From the NCBI RefSeq assembly GCF_932526225.1, contig NC_064034.1:374501-438500 (forward strand): a stretch of DNA of 64,000 nucleotides. The letters are read 5' to 3'. Shown here in pieces: positions 1 to 9,315 of the stretch. Origin of the DNA: Nematostella vectensis. Its lineage: Eukaryota > Cnidaria > Anthozoa > Actiniaria > Edwardsiidae. Numbering within the stretch: position 1 is the stretch's first letter; each line of letters starts with the position of its first letter. A program made the position numbers and the translations under genes. Under the pieces are notes generated by a model. It had not been told where the DNA came from. It made no database searches and saw nothing but the letters and a program-made list of their open reading frames with translations.

Positions 1-2
1 CC

Positions 3-3000
3 GCCATCTCGTCCAACAAGGGGAACACAATGGACACACCCGACAACTCATGCACCTGCCCACGACGCCAGATGCCCCCACCTAAGCCAACGGAGCCACC
101 ATTCCCTGCAACAGAAGACAACAGAGCAAACCTACAGGAATGGCTCCTCGATTATTATAAGTCCAGCACATTCAACACCTGCGAACACCAACAACTTCCC
201 CTAATGGATGGCATACCAATGAGACTCATGGTCGACCCCGAAGCCGAACCCGTCGCCCATCACACCCCCATACCGGTACCCCTCCACTGGCAGGAGGAGG
301 TGAAGGCCGGCCTAGACCAAGACGTGGCACTCGGCGTTCTTGAGCCTGTCCCAGTCGGCGAACCAGTCACATGGTGTCACCGCATGGTAGTCTGTGCTAA
401 GAAAAATGGAAAGCCCCGCCGGACCGTTGACTTCCAATCACTCAACCTCCATGCCACACGCGAGACCCATCACACCCAGAGCCCATTCCACCAGGCACGC
501 TCAATACCCTACAACACGAAGAAAACAGTCTTTGACTGCTGGAATGGATACCACAGTGTGCCACTACACCAGGATGACCGCCACCTCACCACATTCATAA
601 CCCCCTGGGGAAGATACCGCTATAAGACCGCTCCCCAGGGATACATCGCCTCCGGTGATGGGTACTCCCGACGGTTCGATGAGATTGTCACCCACGTGCC
701 AAACAAGACAAAGTGTATCGACGACACTCTCCTATGGGCGGACGACATCAACAGCAGCTTCCACCAGGCAGTCAATTGGCTTGACCTCTGTGGTCGACAT
801 GGCATCACACTCAATCCAGACAAGTTTGTCTTCGCAGCTGACACTGTCGAGTTTGCCGGGTTTGAAATTACACGTAACAGCGTACGCCCTTGCCAGAAAT
901 ACCTGGATGCTATCCGAAAATTCCCCACACCAGTTAACGTCACCGACATGCGGTCGTGGTTCGGACTGATCAATCAGGTATCATATGCCTTCGCTGCAAC
1001 CGAACGCATGCTGCCATTCCGAGCATCACTCAAGCCTGGCACCCAGTTCACCTGGACCAAAGAGCTTGACCAGCTATTCGAAGAATCCAAGTCTATAATC
1101 ATCAGAGAAATCGAGGACGGCGTCCGCATCTTTGACAAATCAAAGCCTACATGTCTAGCAACTGACTGGTCCAAAACTGGCATCGGCTTTTGGCTACTTC
1201 AAAAACACTGCAAATGCCCCTCCACGGCCCCATTCTGTTGTCGCAGTGGATGGAAAGTGACATTAGTAGGCAGTCGCTTCACTCACGCAGCAGAATCACG
1301 CTACGCCCCAATCGAAGGTGAGGCTTTGGCTGTGGCCGATGCTCTGGACAAGGCTCGCTTCTTTGTCCTAGGCTGTAGCAACCTAATTGTCGCCGTTGAT
1401 CACAAACCCCTATTGAAGGTATTTGGTGATCGGTCCCTTGATGAAATTCCCAACAGCCGGCTCAGGAACCTCAAAGAGAAGACCCTCCGTTACAAGTTCC
1501 GCATGGTCCACATCCCTGGAGCAAGACACAAAGCTGCGGATGCCATCTCACGCCACCCAACGGGCTCAACAACCCCTGAAATGATGACGCTGCCTGACGA
1601 CATAGCTACCATCGATGCCTCCAACAGCCCTCACCCAGCCAACGCTGCCCTCGCAAGCCTTCGCACTAGGGAGCCACCAGAAGAATCGTGCTCCTACGGG
1701 ATCGACAAAGAGCTGGTATCCTCAGCCACATCCACCCTCAACACCATAGCCGTTACCTGGGAGACGGTGAAACTAGAAACCACCAGCGACCCAAATCTCC
1801 ACTCCCTGACCGCCATCATTGAGTCCGGCTTCCCAGAAGCGCAGCACGACCTCGCCCCAGCACTCCAAGAATACCACAGATTCCGGCACGACCTCCACAC
1901 CATCGATGGAGTCATCCTTTACAAGGATCGCATCGTCATTCCCCCAACCCTACGAGAGGTGATACTTAAAGCACTCCACTCTGCACACCAAGGCGTGACA
2001 TCCATGACTGCCCGCGCCGAGTCATCAGTCTTTTGGCCAGGAATCACACCTGCCATTGTCGCCTTACGGGAACGATGCTCCTACTGTAACCGCATAACAC
2101 CTTCACAGCCAAGCGCCCCACCCTACCCACCAATACTGCCAGCCTACCCATTCCAATGCATCTGTGCTGACTTCTTCCACTACAAAGGCAGCACTTACCT
2201 GGTAGCAGTGGACAGATACTCTAACTGGCCAATCGTCGAAAAGGCTCGTGATGGCTCCGCCGGCCTAGTAGAATGTCTGAGGCGCACCTTCTGCACCTTT
2301 GGCATCCCTGATGAGTGCGCAAGTGACGGTGGACCAGAATTTGTCGCCAATCCTACACAGCAGTTCCTCAAGGAGTGGGGAGTCCACCACCGCCTATCCT
2401 CAGTAGCGTTTCCCCACTCCAACAGTAGAGCTGAAATAGGAGTGAAAACCGTCAAGCGGCTCATCACCAACAACACCGGCCCACATGGTGAACTCAACAC
2501 CAATGCCTTCCAACAAGCGATACTTCAATACCGCAACACCCCAGACCCAAGCACCAAGCTGTCACCAGCACAATGCATATTCGGCAGACCAATCAAGGAT
2601 TCAATCCCGATCCTCCCAGGGCACTATATCCCACACCCCACTTGGCGGGACACCCTTGCCCTCAGAGAAGAAGCTTTAAGGAACAGACACATGAGGGCAG
2701 CAGAGAGATGGTCACAACATACAAAGAGACTTCCCCCTCTTGCCATAGGACACCACGTGAGGATCCAGAACCAGACAGGCCCCAATCCAACACGATGGGA
2801 CAAGACAGGCATTGTCATTGAGGTACGGCAATTTGACCAATACGTTGTGCGTGTCGACGGCTCCGGAAGGATAACTCTCCGTAACCGGAAATTCCTACGG
2901 AAATACATCCCTGTCCAAGCACCACAGCCACCACGGATACTCAACGATGACCTCAAATTCATCAGCCGAGCAACCCAAGCAAGACCGAAAGAAAGCCTAA

Positions 3001-3281
3001 CCAAACTCCCAAAAGGCACAGCAACAACAAGCCCCACTGGAATTTCCGTCGAAACACCCACACGACCTAGCCCCCCGCTCACGAGAGACACTGGGCCAGG
3101 AACTGACACAACAGGCAGTGATACACCAACCAGACCACCAGAAACTGAGCCAGGTTCAGCGGAAGCATCCGAACCAGTAAGCCCAGCCAAACCACCATCC
3201 AACCCCCCACTCGAGAAGAAGATAACCTTAGCCCTGAGGAGGCTACAGGACTACAACAAGAAAGGACTACTTGAACAATGA
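3..3281 (+). CDS. gag-pol: Gag-Pol polyprotein, C-terminal part (RT, RNase H, integrase), partial
   Basis: The reading frame is open from the window edge (first complete codon at 3) to TGA at 3279-3281 and equals residues 517-1608 of the complete protein of copy B. Numbering from the Met at 30: reverse transcriptase with KPRRTVDF near 127, VFDCWNGYH, APQGY and CIDD at 229-232; RNase H with D379, E429/E431, D457 and D504; integrase zinc site H650, H653, C683, C686; integrase core D714, D766 and E802, with 35 residues between the last two. A Pro/Thr-rich tail follows. There is no stop or frameshift and all expected catalytic residues are present. The Met at 30 is internal and is not the real start. 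The single protein difference from copy B is Thr at codon 1066 (Pro in B). It replicates the element through an RNA intermediate and inserts the DNA copy. No chromodomain or envelope gene follows. Confidence 0.95.
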   Translation, partial: AISSNKGNTMDTPDNSCTCPRRQMPPPKPTEPPFPATEDNRANLQEWLLDYYKSSTFNTCEHQQLPLMDGIPMRLMVDPEAEPVAHHTPIPVPLHWQEEVKAGLDQDVALGVLEPVPVGEPVTWCHRMVVCAKKNGKPRRTVDFQSLNLHATRETHHTQSPFHQARSIPYNTKKTVFDCWNGYHSVPLHQDDRHLTTFITPWGRYRYKTAPQGYIASGDGYSRRFDEIVTHVPNKTKCIDDTLLWADDINSSFHQAVNWLDLCGRHGITLNPDKFVFAADTVEFAGFEITRNSVRPCQKYLDAIRKFPTPVNVTDMRSWFGLINQVSYAFAATERMLPFRASLKPGTQFTWTKELDQLFEESKSIIIREIEDGVRIFDKSKPTCLATDWSKTGIGFWLLQKHCKCPSTAPFCCRSGWKVTLVGSRFTHAAESRYAPIEGEALAVADALDKARFFVLGCSNLIVAVDHKPLLKVFGDRSLDEIPNSRLRNLKEKTLRYKFRMVHIPGARHKAADAISRHPTGSTTPEMMTLPDDIATIDASNSPHPANAALASLRTREPPEESCSYGIDKELVSSATSTLNTIAVTWETVKLETTSDPNLHSLTAIIESGFPEAQHDLAPALQEYHRFRHDLHTIDGVILYKDRIVIPPTLREVILKALHSAHQGVTSMTARAESSVFWPGITPAIVALRERCSYCNRITPSQPSAPPYPPILPAYPFQCICADFFHYKGSTYLVAVDRYSNWPIVEKARDGSAGLVECLRRTFCTFGIPDECASDGGPEFVANPTQQFLKEWGVHHRLSSVAFPHSNSRAEIGVKTVKRLITNNTGPHGELNTNAFQQAILQYRNTPDPSTKLSPAQCIFGRPIKDSIPILPGHYIPHPTWRDTLALREEALRNRHMRAAERWSQHTKRLPPLAIGHHVRIQNQTGPNPTRWDKTGIVIEVRQFDQYVVRVDGSGRITLRNRKFLRKYIPVQAPQPPRILNDDLKFISRATQARPKESLTKLPKGTATTSPTGISVETPTRPSPPLTRDTGPGTDTTGSDTPTRPPETEPGSAEASEPVSPAKPPSNPPLEKKITLALRRLQDYNKKGLLEQ

Positions 3282-3372
3282 ACACAAACATTAGTCAAAA
3301 GGACACATTGTTATATTGTTATGTTATATATCAGTATTTATCATCCCCACCATGCAGGAACACTAAATACTT

Positions 3373-3381
3373 GGGGGGAGA
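3373..3381 (+). other. Polypurine tract, plus-strand primer of copy A
   Basis: Six G followed by AGA lies directly against the first base of the 3' LTR. This is the expected place for the RNase H-resistant primer of plus-strand DNA synthesis and fixes the 5' edge of the LTR at 3382. It is identical in copy B. Confidence 0.85.
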
Positions 3382-3513
3382 TAGAGCATTGTTTGGAGTC
3401 CCTGTGGAAGGACTGGGACTAGCCCGGTCAGAACTCATTGCAGTTCTTTATCATTCCGTTCGTTCATGTAATAAAACATCATTGCAAACAGGAAAAGGAA
3501 GCACTCTTATCTA
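3382..3513 (+). repeat. 3' LTR of copy A (132 bp)
   Basis: Matches the 3' LTR of copy B except C at 3441 (T at 49403). It starts TAGA and ends TCTA. The segment 3431-3454 corresponds to the putative self-primer of copy B, and the C at 3441 falls inside it. AATAAA lies at 3470-3475. The right edge is set by the GAGGT repeat of the satellite at 3514. Confidence 0.9.
3470..3475 (+). terminator. Polyadenylation signal AATAAA in the 3' LTR of copy A
   Basis: A canonical AATAAA lies 38 bp before the LTR end and downstream of the inferred RNA start in the LTR, the position needed to polyadenylate the element's transcript within the 3' LTR. Function is inferred from position. Confidence 0.6.
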
Positions 3514-3518
3514 GAGGT
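3514..3518 (+). other. Target-site duplication GAGGT, right side of copy A
   Basis: GAGGT directly follows the LTR and continues into a normal satellite monomer. The left partner lies before the window; in copy B both partners are visible (44194-44198 and 49476-49480). Confidence 0.8.
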
Positions 3519-3902
3519 TACATTCGGGAAAAGCTTCAGGGTTACATTTGGGAATTTGTTTTACGAGTGTAACCTCCAAAAGATTACAATCGATAATTTT
3601 TTTTTCCGAATGTAAATTCCAAAAAGTAACATTAGGAAAAAAAAACAGTATACTCGGAAAAAAAGGTATATCAATCTATCGAGCGCTATGCTCTATGTTA
3701 GAATCTACTTAATCAAGTTATCCAAGGAATCTAGTTAGTTCTTGTGTGCAAAAAATATGTACAGGATCCTGAACAAAGCATGAGCACATCAAAGATGCTG
3801 AGAGTACATAAAAATGTCCCTATACCTTCTTTTTATGTCATGACACACCAAGAACAGTATAATTAAGTATCGATATTTAAAAAACAAAATAAAGAAAAAA
3901 AA

Positions 3903-3974
3903 GGCTATCAGCGGGAATCGAACCCGGGTGGTTGCGTTAGTAGTCAAGTGCCCGCAACAAAAGACTAACGTGGC
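3903..3974 (-). pseudogene. tRNA-like element of the first monomer of array 1
   Basis: First copy of the tRNA-like unit described in detail at 4772-4843. It has the B-box core on the minus strand and the variant GTGGTTGCG on the plus strand. The same variant occurs in the matching monomer after copy B. Confidence 0.6.
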
Positions 3975-4060
3975 ATTGCTGAAGGGAATTGTAATGAAAA
4001 TTACTTTTAATACTATTGGTATCGTAAAATATCCCAAGCAAAGTCACCATAGGACTGGAG

Positions 4061-4377
4061 TTCTTGTGTGCATAAAATATGTACAGGATCCTGAACAAAG
4101 CATGAGCACATCAAAGATGCTGAGAGTACATAAAAATGTCCCTATACCTTCTTTTTATGTCATGACATACCAAGAACAGTATAATTAAGTATCGATATTT
4201 AAAAAAAAAATAAAATAAAATAGGCTATCAGCGGGAATCGAACCCAGGTCGCTGCGTTAGTAGTCAAGTGCCCGCAACGAAAGACTAACGTGGCATTGCT
4301 GAAGGGAATTGTAATGAAAATTACTTTTAATACTATTGGTATCGTAAAATATCCCAAGCAAAGTCACCATCGGACTG
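4061..4377. repeat. Truncated satellite monomer with a private junction
   Basis: At 4060/4061 the sequence passes from the end of one monomer (..ACTGGAG) straight into TTCTTGTGTGC, which normally lies over 200 bp into the next monomer. The whole motif cluster and its downstream part are missing. The same junction is present at 50022/50023 after copy B and nowhere else that I saw. This makes it a marker that the two retrotransposon copies share one ancestral flank. Its tRNA-like element (4223-4294) is retained. Confidence 0.9.
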
Positions 4378-4771
4378 GAGGTTACATTCGGGAAAAGCTT
4401 CAGGGTTACATTCGGGAATTTGTTTTACGAGTGTAACCTCCAAAAGATTACAATCGATAATTTTTTTTTCCGAATGTAAATTCCAAAAAGTAACATTAGG
4501 AAAAAAAACCAGTATACTCGGAAAAAAAGGTATATCAATCTATCGAGCGCTATGCTCTATGTTAGAATCTACTTAATCAAGTTATCCAAGGAATCTAGTT
4601 AGTTCTTGTGTGCATAAAATATGTACAGGATCCTGAACAAAGCATGAGCACATCAAAGATGCTGAGAGTACATAAAAATGTCCCTATACCTTCTTTTTAT
4701 GTCATGACACACCAAGAACAGTATAATTAAGTATCGATATTTAAAAAAAAAATAAAAAAGAAAAAAAAATA

Positions 4772-4843
4772 GGCTATCAGCGGGAATCGAACCCGGGTCG
4801 CTGCGTTAGTAGTCAAGTGCCCGTGACGAAAGACTAACGTGGC
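4772..4843 (-). pseudogene. tRNA-like Pol III unit (reference copy; one in every monomer)
   Basis: On the minus strand a 72-nt segment aligns in register with a tRNA. T8-A9 and the box-A-like TAGTCTTTCG begin 44 nt before the B box GGTTCGATTCC (plus strand 4783-4793), the normal tRNA spacing. The D stem can form 4 of 4 pairs with two G-T, and the T stem 4 of 5. The anticodon loop would read CTACTAA. Only 2 of 5 anticodon-stem pairs and about 3 of 7 acceptor pairs remain, so this is not a working tRNA gene. Directly downstream on the minus strand a run of nine T (plus-strand A at 4761-4769) could end Pol III transcription. In every monomer the unit occupies S-155 to S-84, where S is the start of the next monomer. 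Most copies keep the B box; some carry GAATCAAACC or other changes. Origin from a tRNA or a tRNA-derived SINE is inferred. Confidence 0.65.
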
Positions 4844-4859
4844 ATTGCTGAAGCGAATT

Positions 4860-4873
4860 GTAATGAAAATTAC
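4860..4873. repeat. Conserved small hairpin GTAAT-GAAA-ATTAC (reference copy)
   Basis: A perfect 5-bp inverted repeat with a GAAA loop on the plus strand lies 17 bp beyond the 5' end of the tRNA-like unit and is kept in nearly all monomers. In plus-strand RNA it would be a GNRA-type tetraloop hairpin. No function is claimed. Confidence 0.5.
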
Positions 4874-4926
4874 TTTTAATACTATTGGTATCGTAAACTA
4901 TCTCAAGCAAAGTCACCATCGGACTG

Positions 4927-5049
4927 GAGGTTACATTCGGGAAAAGCTTCAGGGTTACATTCGGGAATTTGTTTTACGAGTGTAACCTCCAAAAGGTTAC
5001 AATCGATAATTTTTTTTTCCGAATGTAAATTCCAAAAAGTAACATTAGG
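4927..5049. repeat. Six-motif cluster at the head of each monomer (reference copy)
   Basis: Six 9-bp relatives of TTACATTCG lie at 4931-4939 (+), 4955-4963 (+), 4977-4985 (-), 4997-5005 (+), 5020-5028 (-) and 5040-5048 (+). Their centres are 24, 22, 20, 23 and 20 bp apart, about two helical turns. The first two are exact copies within a 24-bp direct repeat. GAGGTTACATTCG at 4927-4939 and CGAGTGTAACCTC at 4977-4989 form a 12-of-13 inverted repeat, so a hairpin or cruciform is possible. The cluster is present in all full-length monomers. Possible readings are a protein-binding array or the remains of short subrepeats from which the monomer grew; I cannot decide between them. Confidence 0.75.
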
Positions 5050-8000
5050 AAAAATAAAAGAGTATACTCGGAAAAAAAGGTATATCAATCTATCGAGCGC
5101 TATGCTCTATGTTAGAATCTACTTAATCAAGTTATCCAAGGAATCTAGTTAGTTCTTGTGTGCATAAAATATGTACAGGATCCTGAACAAAGCATGAGCA
5201 CATCAAAGATGCTGAGAGTACATAAAAATGTCCCTATACCTTCTTTTTATGTCATGACACACCAAGAACAGTATAATTAAGTATCGATATTTAAAAAAAA
5301 AAAATAAAGAAAAAAAAATAGGCTATCAGCGGGAATCGAACCCGGGTCGCTGCGTTAGTAGTCAAGTGCCCGTAACGAAAGACTAACGTGGCATTGCTGA
5401 AGCGAATTGTAATGAAAATTACTTTTAATACTATTGGTATCGTAAACTATCTCGAACAAAGTCACCATCGGACTGGAGGTTACATTCGGGAAAAGCTTCA
5501 GGGTTACATTCGGGAATTTGTTTTACGAGTGTAACCTCCAAAAGGTTACAATCGATAATTTTTTTTTCCGAATGTAAATTCCAAAAAGTAACATTAGGAA
5601 AAATAAAAGAGTATACTCGGAAAAAAAGGTATATCAATCTATCGAGCGCTATGCTCTATGTTAGAATCTACTTAATCAAGTTATCCAAGGGATCTAGTTA
5701 GTTCTTGTGTGCAAAAAATATGTACAGGATCCTGAACAAAGCATGAGCACATCAAAGATGCTGAGAGTACATAAAAATGTCCCTATACCTTCTTTTTATG
5801 TCATGACACACCAAGAACAGTATAATTAAGTATCGATTTTTGAAAAAAAAAAATAAAGAAAAAAAAATAGGCCATCAGCGGGAATCGAACCCGTGTCGCT
5901 GCGTTAGTAGTCAAGTGCCCGTAACGAAAGACTAACGTGGCATTGCTGAAGCGAATTGTAATGAAAATTACTTTTAATACTATTGGTATCGTAAACTATC
6001 CCAAGCAAAGTCACCATCGGACTGGAGGTTACATTCGGGAAAAGCTTCAGGGTTACATTCGGGAATTTGTTTTACGAGTGTAACCTCCAAAAGGTTACAA
6101 TCGATAATTTTTTTTTCCGAATGTAAATTCCAAAAAGTAACATTAGGAAAAATAAAAGAGTAGACTCGGGAAAAAAGGTATATCAATCTATCGAGCGCTA
6201 TGCTCTATGTTAGAATCTACTTAATCAAGTTATCCAAGGAATCTAGTTAGTTCTTGTGTGCAAAAAATATGTACAGGATCCTGAACAAAGCATGAGCACA
6301 TCAAAGATGCTGAGAGTACATAAAAATGTCCCTATACCTTCTTTTTATGTCATGACACACCAAGAACAGTATAATTAAGTATCGATATTTAAAAAAAAAA
6401 GAAAGAAAAAAAAAGGCTATCAGCAGGAATCGAACCCGGGTCGTTGCGTTAGTAGTCAAGTGCCCGCAACGAAAGACTAACGTGGCATTGCTGAAGGGAA
6501 TTGTAATGAAAATTACTTTTAATACTATTGGTATCGTAAACTATCCCAAGCAAAGTCACCATCGGACTGGAGGTCACATTCGGGAAAAGCTTCAGGGTTA
6601 CATTTGGGAATTTGTTTTACGAGTGTAACCTCCAAAAGGTTTCAATCGATAATTTTGTTTCCGAATGTAAATTCCATAAAGTAACATTAGGAAAAATAAC
6701 AGTAGAGTATACTCGGAAAAAATGGTATATCAATCTATCGAGCGCTATGCTCTATGTTAGAATCTACTTAATCAAGTTATCCAAGGAATCTAGTTAGTTC
6801 TTGTGTGCATAAAATATGTACAGGATCCTGAACAAAGCATGAGCACATCAAAGATGCTGAGAGTACATAAAAATGTCCCTATACCTTCTTTTTATGTCAT
6901 GACACACCAAGAACAGTATAATTAAGTATCGATATTTAAAAAAAAAATAAAAAAGAAAAAAAAATAGGCTATCAGCGGGAATCGAACCCGGGTCGCTGCG
7001 TTAGTAGTCAAGTGCCCGTGACGAAAGACTAACGTGGCATTGCTGAAGCGAATTGTAATGAAAATTACTTTTAATACTATTGGTATCGTAAACTATCTCA
7101 AGCAAAGTCACCATCGGACTGGAGGTTACATTCGGGAAAAGCTTCAGGGTTACATTCGGGAATTTGTTTTACGAGTGTAACCTCCAAAAGGTTACAATCG
7201 ATAATTTTTTTTTCCGAATGTAAATTCCAAAAAGTAACATTAGGAAAAATAAAAGAGTATACTCGGAAAAAAAGGTATATCAATCTATCGAGCGCTATGC
7301 TCTATGTTAGAATCTACTTAATCAAGTTATCCAAGGAATCTAGTTAGTTCTTGTGTGCATAAAATATGTACAGGATCCTGAACAAAGCATGAGCACATCA
7401 AAGATGCTGAGAGTACATAAAAATGTCCCTATACCTTCTTTTTATGTCATGACACACCAAGAACAGTATAATTAAGTATCGATATTTAAAAAAAAAAAAT
7501 AAAGAAAAAAAAATAGGCTATCAGCGGGAATCGAACCCGGGTCGCTGCGTTAGTAGTCAAGTGCCCGTAACGAAAGACTAACGTGGCATTGCTGAAGCGA
7601 ATTGTAATGAAAATTACTTTTAATACTATTGGTATCGTAAACTATCTCGAACAAAGTCACCATCGGACTGGAGGTTACATTCGGGAAAAGCTTCAGGGTT
7701 ACATTCGGGAATTTGTTTTACGAGTGTAACCTCCAAAAGGTTACAATCGATAATTTTTTTTTCCGAATGTAAATTCCAAAAAGTAACATTAGGAAAAATA
7801 AAAGAGTATACTCGGAAAAAAAGGTATATCAATCTATCGAGCGCTATGCTCTATGTTAGAATCTACTTAATCAAGTTATCCAAGGGATCTAGTTAGTTCT
7901 TGTGTGCAAAAAATATGTACAGGATCCTGAACAAAGCATGAGCACATCAAAGATGCTGAGAGTACATAAAAATGTCCCTATACCTTCTTTTTATGTCATG

Positions 8001-9315
8001 ACACACCAAGAACAGTATAATTAAGTATCGATTTTTGAAAAAAAAAAATAAAGAAAAAAAAATAGGCCATCAGCGGGAATCGAACCCGTGTCGCTGCGTT
8101 AGTAGTCAAGTGCCCGTAACGAAAGACTAACGTGGCATTGCTGAAGCGAATTGTAATGAAAATTACTTTTAATACTATTGGTATCGTAAACTATCCCAAG
8201 CAAAGTCACCATCGGACTGGAGGTTACATTCGGGAAAAGCTTCAGGGTTACATTCGGGAATTTGTTTTACGAGTGTAACCTCCAAAAGGTTACAATCGAT
8301 AATTTTTTTTTCCGAATGTAAATTCCAAAAAGTAACATTAGGAAAAATAAAAGAGTAGACTCGGGAAAAAAGGTATATCAATCTATCGAGCGCTATGCTC
8401 TATGTTAGAATCTACTTAATCAAGTTATCCAAGGAATCTAGTTAGTTCTTGTGTGCAAAAAATATGTACAGGATCCTGAACAAAGCATGAGCACATCAAA
8501 GATGCTGAGAGTACATAAAAATGTCCCTATACCTTCTTTTTATGTCATGACACACCAAGAACAGTATAATTAAGTATCGATATTTAAAAAAAAAAAGAAA
8601 GAAAAAAAAAGGCTATCAGCAGGAATCGAACCCGGGTCGTTGCGTTAGTAGTCAAGTGCCCGCAACGAAAGACTAACGTGGCATTGCTGAAGGGAATTGT
8701 AATGAAAATTACTTTTAATACTATTGGTATCGTAAACTATCCCAAGCAAAGTCACCATCGGACTGGAGGTCACATTCGGGAAAAGCTTCAGGGTTACATT
8801 TGGGAATTTGTTTTACGAGTGTAACCTCCAAAAGGTTTCAATCGATAATTTTGTTTCCGAATGTAAATTCCATAAAGTAACATTAGGAAAAATAACAGTA
8901 GAGTATACTCGGAAAAAATGGTATATCAATCTATCGAGCGCTATGCTCTATGTTAGAATCTACTTAATCAAGTTATCCAAGGAATCTAGTTAGTTCTTGT
9001 GTGCATAAAATATGTACAGGATCCTGAACAAAGCATGAGCACATCAAAGATGCTGAGAGTACATAAAAATGTCCCTATACCTTCTTTTTATGTCATGACA
9101 CACCAAGAACAGTATAATTAAGTATCGATATTTAAAAAAAAAAAGAAAGAAAAAAAAATAGGCTATCAGCGGGAATCGAACCCGGGTCGCTGCGTTAGTA
9201 GTCAAGTGCCCGTAACGAAAGACTAACGTGGCATTGCTGAAGGGAATTGTAATGAAAATTACTTTTAATACTATTGGTATCGTAAACTATCCCAAGCAAA
9301 GTCACCATCGGACTG
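4927..9315. repeat. Higher-order repeat: four-monomer block in two tandem copies
   Basis: Monomers at 4927, 5476, 6025 and 6570 recur at 7122, 7671, 8220 and 8766 with offsets of 2195-2196 bp. They share private variants: CCCGTGACG before the first monomer's GAGGT in each copy (near 4830 and 7018) and GTAGACTCGGG (near 6160 and 8355). The fourth monomer of each block has GAGGTCACATT and GGTTTCAATCG in place of the common GGTTACAATCG. Array 2 has this block only once (50888-53079), so the duplication happened after the 46-kb copy event or was lost in array 2. Confidence 0.9.

Larger units (their letters stand above)
1..3513 (+). mobile_element. Ty3/gypsy-type LTR retrotransposon, copy A (5' part outside the window)
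   Basis: This holds the 3' two thirds of an LTR retrotransposon: most of pol, a 91-bp 3' untranslated stretch (3282-3372), a polypurine tract (3373-3381) and a 132-bp 3' LTR (3382-3513). It matches copy B at 45963-49475 with a constant offset of 45,962 bp. By eye I found only two differences: A/C at 3225 versus 49187, which changes Thr to Pro near the C-terminus, and C/T at 3441 versus 49403 in the LTR. The flanking satellite after 3513 also matches that of copy B, so the two are descendants of one insertion rather than two independent insertions. The 5' LTR, primer site and gag lie before the window, so completeness is unknown. Confidence 0.95.

Noticed and set aside
2624-3202. 192-codon antisense ORF in the 3' part of pol (also at 48586-49164)
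   Set aside because: It is the complement of the Pro/Thr-rich tail and integrase C-terminus; codon bias of the sense strand leaves the opposite frame open. No domain is visible.
1-3513. Copy A as a separate, independent insertion
   Set aside because: Its 3' flank matches that of copy B for kilobases, including a private truncated monomer; independent insertions would have different flanking monomers.
3278-3514. 78-codon ORF whose ATG overlaps the gag-pol stop (also at 49240-49476)
   Set aside because: It runs through the polypurine tract and the LTR and ends just past the satellite junction. It has no recognisable domain and is not an env gene.
4628-4637. Palindrome CAGGATCCTG in nearly every monomer as a functional site
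   Set aside because: It is a 10-bp palindrome containing a BamHI site, useful as a physical marker of monomer periodicity, but nothing suggests a biological role; some monomers have GGATTCTG instead.
4772-4843. Annotation of the satellite units as functional tRNA genes
   Set aside because: Acceptor and anticodon stems do not pair, and conserved positions such as A14 and G18-G19 are lost. Only the promoter boxes and the D and T arms are tRNA-like.
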